From contig DAOVLE010000086.1 of NCBI GenBank assembly GCA_030631415.1, forward strand, positions 1 to 19,062: DNA of 19,062 nt. The letters run 5' to 3'. The notes under the pieces were generated by a model. The model saw nothing but the letters and a program-made list of their open reading frames with translations. It was not told the origin of the DNA and did not search any database. The position numbers and the translations under genes were made by a program. Origin of the DNA: JAAEQG01 sp023133475. Lineage in GTDB: Bacteria > Planctomycetota > Phycisphaerae > UBA1845. Position 1 is the stretch's first letter, and each line of letters begins with the position of its first letter. Shown here one piece after another: positions 6,886 to 13,045 of the stretch.

Positions 6886-7481
6886 TGGATGGTCACCTGC
6901 CCGGTCTCACCGTCAACGGTGATGGTCTTGGCCCGGGTTCCCACTTGGACCACCACCGATCCGCCTGCTCCATCGAGCGGCGTTCCGTAGCCGTCGAAGG
7001 TTATCTCGGTACTGTCGGCGAAATTGGCTGTGATGATCGTCGCCTCGTAGGGCGGCTTAGACATCTCCACGGTGTAGGTGGAATCCGCTTGATCCATATC
7101 GCTTACGCCAGCCAGTGTGTAGCTGCTGTTTGCCAGCGAGAACTGCACCGCTTGGCTCGAGCTGGTCGCCCGTGCCCGCCTCCTGGCGCCCTCCAGGTCC
7201 AACGCGATGCGCCGGGCAGCCGCCTCGACGCGCTGTTGGGCAATCGCGTTGGCGTATCGCGGCACGGCGATCGTCGCCAGCAGGCTGATGATCATCACCA
7301 CGATGGCCAACTCGAGCAAACTGAAGGCTCGGGTATGGGCCACCCGCCTCACATGGGTGTTCCACCTCACATGGGTGGCCCATCGCTTTAGCGGTGGGGG
7401 ACACGAATGGCCCGCTGATTCGCGTTGGGTGGCCCATCGCTTTAGCGATGGGCCACCCGTTTGTCCCGGTGTTTTAATCAT
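6882..7481 (-). CDS. GspH-like minor pseudopilin with repeat-encoded leader
   Basis: The core is AFSLLELAIVVMIISLLATI followed by AVPRYANAIAQQRVEAAARR, a prepilin N-terminus with Ala at -1, Phe at +1 and Glu at +5, then a GspH-type body of about 145 residues rich in beta strands. The frame opens with ATG 7481, which has AAGAG upstream, giving a 52-residue leader. Most of that leader (GGPSLKRWATQRESAG and so on) is translated from GGGTGGCCCATCGC palindromes. A GTG at 7352 would give a normal 9-residue leader, VRRVAHTRA, with GAGGTGG upstream, also within repeat DNA. Mature protein is the same either way. The stop overlaps the next gene by four bases. Subunit H by position and size. Confidence 0.75.
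   Translation of the reverse strand: MIKTPGQTGGPSLKRWATQRESAGHSCPPPLKRWATHVRWNTHVRRVAHTRAFSLLELAIVVMIISLLATIAVPRYANAIAQQRVEAAARRIALDLEGARRRARATSSSQAVQFSLANSSYTLAGVSDMDQADSTYTVEMSKPPYEATIITANFADSTEITFDGYGTPLDGAGGSVVVQVGTRAKTITVDGETGQVTIQ
7374..7458. repeat. GGGTGGCCCATCGC palindromic repeats inside the gspH-like 5' end
   Basis: At 7427-7458 there is a perfect palindrome with 15-bp arms (GGGTGGCCCATCGCT) and a 2-base loop. A second, partial copy starts at 7374 and runs into GGTGGGGGACACGAATGG. Shorter GGGTGTTCCACC-like units lie at 7331-7373. Related copies are at 10809-10856, 17726-17759 and 17776-17807. Confidence 0.85.
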
Positions 7482-7884
7482 TGTAACTCTTCAACCATAT
7501 GCAGCGATGTAGGGTCCGCTGCTGCACTTTCATAATCGGGTCCTCCGTCACAGGGTGTTGTTCCCTGGTATTCATGTCTCCGATGGTCTTGGGGCCGCGC
7601 AGGTGCGGCCACCAAACGGTATCCGTGGGGTGCATGACACTTCAGGCGGGCGAATAGCCCCGGAGGGGCGTGGGTCCTTAGCCACGGGTGTAAGCCCGTG
7701 GTGCAAGGAAACAATTCCCCCAAGCCCCGGCAGGGGCGACGGACTGCTGCCCGCAAAGGAAATCCTCCGCCCCGCTGGGGCTTGGGTTCTCACGCCCCCC
7801 TGTTTCCTTCCACGGGCTTACGCCCGTGGCTATTTACCTTCGCCCCTGCCGGGGCTGAAGACACTGCACGCGGCTGAAGAGTTA
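7482..7884. repeat. Repeat mosaic splitting the pseudopilin cluster
   Basis: 403 bases with no credible gene. AGCCACGGGTGTAAGCCCGTGG (7680-7701) recurs inverted with one change at 7810-7831. GCCCCGGCAGGGGCG (7724-7738) recurs perfectly inverted at 7841-7855. AAGGAAACA near 7706 pairs with TGTTTCCTT at 7801-7809. Together these could form a large nested foldback. It separates the upstream pseudopilin gene from the gspH-J-I-K set, so those four genes may have their own promoter or depend on read-through. Confidence 0.7.
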
Positions 7885-8466
7885 CTAACCATTCTGGGCG
7901 TCGTCGCCGCCGCTGCCTCCCGCCGCCCCAAAGGTGCCCCATCCTTCAGATGGGCTGTTGGCTCCGAAATGACCGGTATCCAACACCGCTATCCAGCCGG
8001 TGGAGCCGGCTGTAAACGAACTGGTTGGGGTTTTGATAACCTTCACCGTGTTCAGGTCGTTCAATGGGTTAGTTGAAAACGGGGCACGCAGATAAGGGCC
8101 GTAGATGTACGGGTATTCCAGCGTATTTTTTGTATCCCCCTGTGCGTCGCTGTATCGGGTCAACTGCTTCACGAACGACGATTCGTGGGGCTCACCGGTT
8201 GTGGGTTTATACCCGGGATACCGGCCATGCTCGGCGTAATACTGTTCGATGGCATTGCTGACCCGGGTGATGGTGGCGTTCAGGTTGCTGGTTTTGGCAG
8301 CCTGGGCGGCGTTGGAGAACCGTGGCACGGCAATCGCCGCCAGCATCGAGATGATGACCATGTTGATGACCAACTCTTGCAGCGTAAAGCCACGACGCCT
8401 CCGCTTGCGCGCTTGTCGGCCCGACGCTGTTTGGCAGTGCATGTTTGAGGTTGTAGGTGCCCGCAT
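7885..8466 (-). CDS. GspG/type IV pilin-like pseudopilin (second copy)
   Basis: 193 residues. A very basic leader ending QARKRRRRG (cleavage after G26) precedes FTLQELVINMVIISMLAAIA and VPRFSNAAQAAKTS, a standard N-terminal pilin helix with Glu at +5. It resembles its neighbour at 8610-9092: both have AIEQYYAEHGRYP/SIDLYSAEHGGSFP, FVKQLTRYSDA/FVEQLTTYTNA, IYGPYLRAP/IFGPYLKAV and GWIAVLDTG/GWIYNESTG. These are diverged paralogues. The C-terminus is a glycine-rich tail (FGAAGGSGGDDAQNG). The start has no clear Shine-Dalgarno; ATG 8442 is an alternative with a shorter leader. 143 bases downstream of the first copy. Confidence 0.82.
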   Translation of the reverse strand: MRAPTTSNMHCQTASGRQARKRRRRGFTLQELVINMVIISMLAAIAVPRFSNAAQAAKTSNLNATITRVSNAIEQYYAEHGRYPGYKPTTGEPHESSFVKQLTRYSDAQGDTKNTLEYPYIYGPYLRAPFSTNPLNDLNTVKVIKTPTSSFTAGSTGWIAVLDTGHFGANSPSEGWGTFGAAGGSGGDDAQNG

Positions 8467-8609
8467 GGCTCATCACGCAAGAACCGAGCTGCGGAAGAGC
8501 ATGATGCCTCATCCCGCAGCCCGGTTACGTTCAATGGTTGGCCACTGGCCCATCAGGCGAGGGAGCGCGATTATCACCCTTCCCGTTTCAACCGCAACCG
8601 CTCGTGGCA

Positions 8610-9092
8610 TTAATAGCTGGTGTAGAGCGTATCCGTATCGTCCTTCACCGTTCCGGTGTTGGCGTGGATGTCACCGGTGCTCTCGTTGTAGATCCACCCG
8701 ACCCCCGCACCGTCGATGGCGGCGACGCCGGTGTCACCAACCGCCCCACCGGTCCCGTCACCGGCAACCGGCAACCCCGGGACGGCCTTGAGGTATGGGC
8801 CGAAAATGTGCGTGGTGTCCTTGGTCGCGTTGTCCCCGCCCGCGGCATTGGTGTAGGTGGTCAACTGTTCCACGAACTTGGCCACGGTCGGGAAGCTGCC
8901 GCCGTGTTCGGCGGAATAGAGATCGATCGAGTTGCGTAAGGCAGCCAAGTCCCCGCGCATGGCAGAGTCGCTGGCCCCTTTGGCGCCCCGGCTGATCCGT
9001 GGAACCGCAATCGCCGCGATAATACCGATAATCACGATGACGATGACCAACTCCACCAAACTGAATCCTGCTCTTTTCCTTGTTACTGTCAT
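8610..9092 (-). CDS. GspG-like major pseudopilin
   Basis: 160 residues starting MTVTRKRAG/FSLVELVIVIVIIGIIAAI, a canonical class III prepilin signal (cleavage after G9, Phe +1, Glu +5), then AVPRISRGAKGASDSAMRGD and a compact C-terminal body. Size and helix-then-small-beta layout match GspG/type II secretion major pseudopilin or a type IV pilin. ATG 9092 has AAAGGGG nine bases upstream. It is the first gene of the minus-strand pseudopilin cluster. No secretion ATPase, inner-membrane platform, secretin or prepilin peptidase is encoded here, so these must be elsewhere in the genome. Confidence 0.85.
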   Translation of the reverse strand: MTVTRKRAGFSLVELVIVIVIIGIIAAIAVPRISRGAKGASDSAMRGDLAALRNSIDLYSAEHGGSFPTVAKFVEQLTTYTNAAGGDNATKDTTHIFGPYLKAVPGLPVAGDGTGGAVGDTGVAAIDGAGVGWIYNESTGDIHANTGTVKDDTDTLYTSY

Positions 9093-9380
9093 GCGCCAGT
9101 ACCCCTTTCTCTGGGATTGAATGATCGGCTGTTCAAACCAACTCCACGGCGACTTCGCTAATCTATTACGGTATCGACCCGCGATGTTCGGGCCTTTAGC
9201 TGTAGAGCGGATTCCACCCGCCGCAAAGGTGCCCCATCCCGTTTTCGTCGGCCCGAATGGCCGGCGAACGGGGTGGGGGACGGATGGCTGCTCCCTTACG
9301 GTCGCGGTACTGATCGGGCGGTACTGATCGGTTCGAGTCAGTCGTTGGACATGAAGAAGGCGGGTGAAACCCGCCCTACG
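9093..9380. other. Intergenic region with hairpin and 14-bp tandem repeat
   Basis: Between the first pseudopilin gene and the downstream end of the MmgE/PrpD gene. It holds an imperfect hairpin around 9232-9277 (CCCCATCCCGTTTTCG pairing with CGAACGGGGTGGGG), two exact tandem copies of GCGGTACTGATCGG (9304-9317 and 9318-9331), and a GTAGGGCGGGTTTCACCCGCC element at 9358-9378 on the minus strand. The last lies two bases beyond the MmgE/PrpD stop codon. I find no convincing promoter or gene. Confidence 0.6.
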
Positions 9381-10751
9381 TCAACCGACGAACATCTCCA
9401 TTAACTCGCTCACATCCGTGCACTGCTCCAGGGACATGATCGCGTCTTTCATGGCGACGAGTTGCTGCTTGCTGAATTTGTCGCCGGCCAAGGCGTTGAA
9501 TTTCACCTCGATGTCGTCCATCGAACCCGGATCGCGGTAGTCGCCCTTGGGCACGTCCACCCGCTGGGTGTGGCTTTTCCCATCTTTGGTGGTGATGGTC
9601 ACCTGTGACGGCTGAGTGTCGGGGAACAGCGACTCGAACTCGTCGTTGCCCACCGCCGTCATCGCATCCATCAGCGGATACAAAGCCGGGTCCGTAATAC
9701 GCTCCGCCTTAAACTGCTTGGGGGTCACCTCACGATCAGCCACCGCCACCGCCAGGCAATAGGGCAGGCTATGGTCGGCGGTTTCCTTCGAGGTCGGGCG
9801 ATACTTGGTGGGGTCGGAGAGGATGTCCGCCGCCCGAGCGATGGTCTCGACCTTGATCTGAGCCACGTCGTCCGGCTTGATGTCGTGCTCGCGGACCAGC
9901 ATGAGCGTGGCGGTGGTTGGCGAATGTGACAGGGCTTCGATTGGGTAGAACTTCATGCCGCACTCGGTGATCTTGTAGGCGTCGCCGCCAAGCCCGTCGG
10001 TCAGCTTGTTCAGGTGCCACTGAGGCCCATAACAGTGGACCAGCCCTTCCTTCCCGTCCACCACGTGCTCGGGGCCTGTGTAGCCCAACTCGGCGAGGAT
10101 CGCCGCTTCGACCCCTGCGGCGGTGGCCATCGGGTCCACGGTGTTTTTCATCATGGTCAGCTTGCCGGCGGTCACCGCCCCGAGCGTGCAGCAGTGCGAC
10201 GCGCTGATCCCAACGGCATGTTGCATCTGCTCAGCCGACAAACCCAGCATCCGCGCCGCCACCATCGGCGAGACAAAACTGGTCAGCGTCGCGTGATGCC
10301 AGCCTTTCTCACGAATGCCCGGATCGCCGGCTTCACAGTAGCGCATCTCCATCTCGTAAGCAATGATGATGCCGGCGATCAGCTCTTTGCCGGAAAGGTG
10401 CTTCCAGTCGCACACACTGGTGGCAGCCGGGATGATGTCGGACGGATGGCACGGGTCAGCCTTCCAGTAGATGTCATTATAATCCATGGCGCGGATGGCC
10501 AGGGCGTTGAACAGGGCGGCGTTGACCACCGAGTTTTTGTGCCCGGTGCCGATGCAGGTGCAATGATGATCGCCGCTCATGAGGGCGATGTACCGCTGCA
10601 TCTTGGCACAGTCTTCCTGGCGATATCCGCCCAGGGCACAACCGATCGAGTCATAGAAGAACCGTTTGGCTGCGTCGACGGCTTTGGGGGTGAGGTCTTC
10701 GTATTTCAGGTTGCTCGCCCATTCGCTGAGCGTCATCGTAATCGTGGACAT
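9381..10751 (-). CDS. MmgE/PrpD family protein
   Basis: 456 residues, normal for the MmgE/PrpD family (2-methylcitrate dehydratase, cis-aconitate decarboxylase and relatives). Family signs are DSIGCALGG (34-42), MDYNDIY...HPSD (89-105), GWHHATLTS (150-158), AGKLTMMKN (196-203), KFYPIEALSHS (267-277) and the long all-alpha N-terminal region. These conserved His, Lys and Asp positions suggest an active enzyme on a small di- or tricarboxylate. Which substrate cannot be told. AGTAGGA seven bases upstream supports ATG 10751. It follows an isocitrate/isopropylmalate dehydrogenase-like gene by 172 bases, much of it repeat, so the two may work in one route. No citrate synthase or methylisocitrate lyase gene is nearby. 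Confidence 0.85.
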   Translation of the reverse strand: MSTITMTLSEWASNLKYEDLTPKAVDAAKRFFYDSIGCALGGYRQEDCAKMQRYIALMSGDHHCTCIGTGHKNSVVNAALFNALAIRAMDYNDIYWKADPCHPSDIIPAATSVCDWKHLSGKELIAGIIIAYEMEMRYCEAGDPGIREKGWHHATLTSFVSPMVAARMLGLSAEQMQHAVGISASHCCTLGAVTAGKLTMMKNTVDPMATAAGVEAAILAELGYTGPEHVVDGKEGLVHCYGPQWHLNKLTDGLGGDAYKITECGMKFYPIEALSHSPTTATLMLVREHDIKPDDVAQIKVETIARAADILSDPTKYRPTSKETADHSLPYCLAVAVADREVTPKQFKAERITDPALYPLMDAMTAVGNDEFESLFPDTQPSQVTITTKDGKSHTQRVDVPKGDYRDPGSMDDIEVKFNALAGDKFSKQQLVAMKDAIMSLEQCTDVSELMEMFVG

Positions 10752-10808
10752 TGGCGTATCCTACTCTGAAAATAAAACGGGATGTAAACAGCTATCAGCT
10801 ATCAGCAT

Positions 10809-10856
10809 GGGTGCCCCATCATTCGCGTCCCCCACCGCTAAAGCGATGGGCCACCC
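10809..10856. repeat. GGGTGGCCCATCGC-type palindromic repeat
   Basis: GGGTGCCCCATCATTCGCG and CCCACCGCTAAAGCGATGGG, followed by CCACCC, form a copy of the element found at 7374-7458 and 17726-17807. It lies between the dehydrogenase and MmgE/PrpD genes, upstream of the latter's ribosome-binding site. Confidence 0.75.
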
Positions 10857-10860
10857 ACCT

Positions 10861-10920
10861 CGTTGCCTTGTTGCCTCGTTGCCTCGTTGCCTCTTGCCTC
10901 TTGCCTTTTGCCTTTTGCCT
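10861..10920. repeat. 8-mer/7-mer tandem array (TTGCCT)
   Basis: Exactly sixty bases made of four octamers (NGTTGCCT) followed by four heptamers (YTTGCCT). The array ends three bases before the stop codon of the dehydrogenase gene on the minus strand. A shorter, related array lies at 13014-13042, just past the protease stop. Confidence 0.9.
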
Positions 10921-10923
10921 GCG

Positions 10924-12039
10924 TCACAACTTCCTCGCCACCTCCTCAGCCACCTCCAGCGTGGTGTTGCTCAACCCCACGTCGTAGGTGCCGACCTTGT
11001 GCTCCTCGATCACCTTGGCGACGGCGTTTTCGAGGCGGGCTGCGGTGTCCGGCTCGCCCAACCAGTCGAACATCAGCTTGCAGGTGAGCAGCATGGCCAT
11101 CGGGTTCACCTTGTACATTCCGTCGTACTTGGGGGCACTGCCGTGGGTCGGCTCGAAGACCGCGTAGTCGTCGCCGATGTTGGCTGCACAGGCGAACCCC
11201 AAACCGCCGACCAACCCAGCCGCCAGGTCGGACAGGATGTCACCAAACATGTTCTCCGCAACGAGGATGCCATAGTTGAGCGGGCTCTTCACCAACCACA
11301 TGCACTGAGCGTCGATGTTGGTCTCCCACAGCTCGATGCCGGGATAGCCCTTGGCCACCTGACGGGCGGTGCGAATCATCAGCCCACCGGTCTCGCGCAG
11401 CACGTTGGGCTTGTCGCAGACAGTCACCGTCTTGCGCCCGTGCTTCTTGGCATACTCGAACGCCTGGGTCACGATGCTGCGGCACCCCTGACGGGTCATG
11501 ATCCGCGTGGACACGGCGATGTTATCCAAGCCGGCAGACTCGAACCTCTTCATCTTGGGATGTTCGCAAAGGGCGTCGTACACCTTCTGCGGGAGCGGGT
11601 GGAATTCGACCCCGCCGTACATGCCCTCGGTGTTCTCGCGGAAGATGACCAGGTCGATCCCCTCGCGATAATTGAGCGGATTGCCCGGATAGGCCTTGCA
11701 CGGCCGCAGGTTGGTGTGCAGGTTCAACACCTGCCGCAGCTTCACAATCGGCGAGAAGTAGACATATCCCTTGCCGCGCAGCGATGGGTCGAGTTCCTCG
11801 TCAGCCTCCTCCTTCGGCTTGGAGGTGATCGCCCCGAACAGGGCGCAGTTAGTCTGCTTGAGCACGTCGAGCGTGCGCTGGGGCAGAGCGTCGCCCTCGC
11901 TGCACCAGAACTCCCAGCCGATGTCGCCGGGGAGGTATTCCGCATCGAACTTGAGTGCGTCGAGCACGATCCGCGCCGCTTCCATTACGTCCTTCCCGAC
12001 GCCGTCGCCGGGCAGCCATGCGATCTTATACTGTGCCAT
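10924..12039 (-). CDS. Isocitrate/isopropylmalate dehydrogenase family protein
   Basis: 371 residues of the beta-decarboxylating dehydrogenase family. It opens with IAWLPGDGVGKDVM (nucleotide/substrate loop), has the substrate segment RENTEGMYGG (134-143), DKPNVLRE with the probable catalytic Lys K210, metal-binding Asp residues at D243, D267 and D271 (NMFGDILSD), and EPTHGSAPKYDG (296-307). The GSAPKYDG loop is typical of NAD-dependent members. The length fits NAD-type isocitrate, homoisocitrate, isopropylmalate or tartrate dehydrogenases; the exact substrate is not decided by sequence alone. ATG 12039 has only a weak GGAG about ten bases upstream. The MmgE/PrpD gene follows on the same strand. 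Confidence 0.88.
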   Translation of the reverse strand: MAQYKIAWLPGDGVGKDVMEAARIVLDALKFDAEYLPGDIGWEFWCSEGDALPQRTLDVLKQTNCALFGAITSKPKEEADEELDPSLRGKGYVYFSPIVKLRQVLNLHTNLRPCKAYPGNPLNYREGIDLVIFRENTEGMYGGVEFHPLPQKVYDALCEHPKMKRFESAGLDNIAVSTRIMTRQGCRSIVTQAFEYAKKHGRKTVTVCDKPNVLRETGGLMIRTARQVAKGYPGIELWETNIDAQCMWLVKSPLNYGILVAENMFGDILSDLAAGLVGGLGFACAANIGDDYAVFEPTHGSAPKYDGMYKVNPMAMLLTCKLMFDWLGEPDTAARLENAVAKVIEEHKVGTYDVGLSNTTLEVAEEVARKL

Positions 12040-12305
12040 ACCAGTCTGTCTCCGCCAACCGACTCCTACTATCCCCCTCCGTCAGGCCACGCATCAGCCC
12101 AAACCCGGCGGGGCATTGGGCGACAGGCTATCAATCCTGGCTGAAAACGCAACCCGAAGTAGGGCGGGTTTTACCCGCCTTCCGCACGTCGTAGCGGGTA
12201 GAACCCGCCTTACATCCGTCACCGACTTTGGGTCTTGGACTTTGGACTTTGGACTTTGGACTGACCGGCGGGTAGAACCCGCCCTACTTGCTGTTCGGAG
12301 CTGGG
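12040..12305. repeat. Repeat-filled region with GTAGGGCGGGT hairpins and a TTGGACT array
   Basis: GTAGGGCGGGTTTTACCCGCC starts at about 12160 and a second variant, GTAGCGGGTAGAACCCGCC, follows at about 12190-12210. Four perfect copies of the heptamer TTGGACT occupy 12235-12262, and CGGGTAGAACCCGCCCTAC is at about 12269-12287. No gene is visible. The region lies between the dehydrogenase gene and the end of the small membrane protein gene. Confidence 0.75.
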
Positions 12306-12611
12306 TTATCGCATCGAATCCGAGGCGGACTCTTCCTTGCGGATGCGCTGTTGGACTGCGTTGCCCTTGCGGATGGCCAAAGACAGCAATATCCCGTACG
12401 GAGCCCATAGCAGCCAGCGATATGGATTGGGCAACACGATCAACAGCACAAGAAAGACAACAATGCCCATCCAACCGTAGATCGCGCATTTAACCATAAA
12501 CGCGCGTTCTTTCGGGCCCTTGGTATTCTTGACACTGTAGTATGTGCCGACGGCTCCGCCAAGAACCCCGATCACGCCACCAATAATGCCTCCGATCCAT
12601 CCGGGATGCAT
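12306..12611 (-). CDS. Small conserved-looking membrane protein
   Basis: 101 residues: MHPGWIGGIIGGVIGVLGGA is a glycine-rich hydrophobic helix (about 5-22), then a charged stretch SVKNTKGPKERAFMVKCA, a second helix YGWMGIVVFLVLLIVLP (45-61) and a third, WLLWAPYGILLSLAI (66-80), ending with a basic-then-acidic tail. ATG 12611 is chosen because GAGGG lies seven bases upstream; the same frame continues to 12782 without a better signal. I recall similar uncharacterised planctomycete proteins but no function. A possible promoter is at 12649-12676. No partner gene is obvious. Confidence 0.72.
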   Translation of the reverse strand: MHPGWIGGIIGGVIGVLGGAVGTYYSVKNTKGPKERAFMVKCAIYGWMGIVVFLVLLIVLPNPYRWLLWAPYGILLSLAIRKGNAVQQRIRKEESASDSMR

Positions 12612-12648
12612 GATTCGCCCTCTTGTGTGCAAGATGCCGGTTGGTGCT

Positions 12649-12676
12649 TCTATACCATAATAGGGTACGACTGCAA
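12649..12676 (-). promoter_or_regulatory. Possible promoter of the small membrane protein gene
   Basis: On the minus strand TTGCAG (12676-12671) and TATAGA (12654-12649) are separated by 16 bases, about 37 bases upstream of the ATG at 12611. The match is moderate and unsupported by other evidence. Confidence 0.3.
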
Positions 12677-12735
12677 CCAATGGTGTATCGACAGGAGTAT
12701 ACCGCGTTTTCACCACTACCGCGCGAAGCGTCACG

Positions 12736-12760
12736 AAAAAAGGGGGGCTCGCCAGCCCCT
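12736..12760 (-). terminator. Rho-independent terminator, minus strand
   Basis: On the minus strand GGGGCT-GGCG-AGCCCC forms a 6-bp GC-rich stem with a 4-base loop, followed by CC and a run of six T. It lies about 290 bases beyond the protease stop and upstream of the small membrane protein gene, so it would end protease transcripts. It is the only classical intrinsic terminator I see in the window. Confidence 0.65.
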
Positions 12761-12827
12761 GTGGCAACATAAGGACCGACACAAAAAGAACTTCCCATTT
12801 TCGGCAAGGGCTGGCGTGTAGAACTGT

Positions 12828-12954
12828 AGGGCGGGTTCTACCCGCCTTCCACCCGCCTTCTTGTCATGGTGCGGCGGGTGGAATCCGCCCTACGTTGACT
12901 GCGGCGGGTGGAACCCGCCCTACATTGGCTGCGGCGGGTGGAACCCGCCCTACG
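12828..12954. repeat. GTAGGGCGGGT cluster including a 30-bp tandem array
   Basis: A GTAGGGCGGGTTCTACCCGCC hairpin is followed by CCACCCGCC. Then come units of exactly 30 bp at 12871, 12901 and 12931 (the last incomplete), each GCGGCGGGTGGAAYCCGCCC followed by TAC and a variable end (GTTGACT, ATTGGCT). It lies between the protease stop and the terminator at 12736-12760. Translated, the array gives a ten-residue repeat, but no coding evidence exists. Confidence 0.85.
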
Positions 12955-13045
12955 GCGCTTAAAAGCCCAAAGTTTAAGCGGCACGGGGTGCGCCCGGGAC
13001 GCACCCCATGCCGCTTGTTGCCTTGTTGCCTGCCGCCTGCCGTGA
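12955..13045. other. Downstream flank of the protease gene
   Basis: Contains GGGGTGCGCCCGGGACGCACCCC (12985-13007), a perfect GGGGTGCG/CGCACCCC stem whose loop is CCCGGGA, without a T-run, followed by a short TTGTTGCCT/TGTTGCCT/GCCGCCT array at 13014-13042 touching the protease stop. No gene. Confidence 0.6.

Noticed and set aside
7929..7944. 16-bp identity (CAAAGGTGCCCCATCC) between the pseudopilin 3' end and 9224-9239
   Set aside because: It may belong to the GGTGCCCCAT repeat family, but it is too short to claim that the protein tail came from a repeat insertion.
10666..12144. Long plus-strand open frame (about 490 codons) opposite the dehydrogenase gene
   Set aside because: It is antisense to a clearly conserved dehydrogenase, its translation has no family motifs, and such long shadow frames are expected at this GC content.
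12871..12954. Possible CRISPR array
   Set aside because: The 30-bp units are directly abutting with only about seven variable bases, so there are no spacers, and no cas gene is present.
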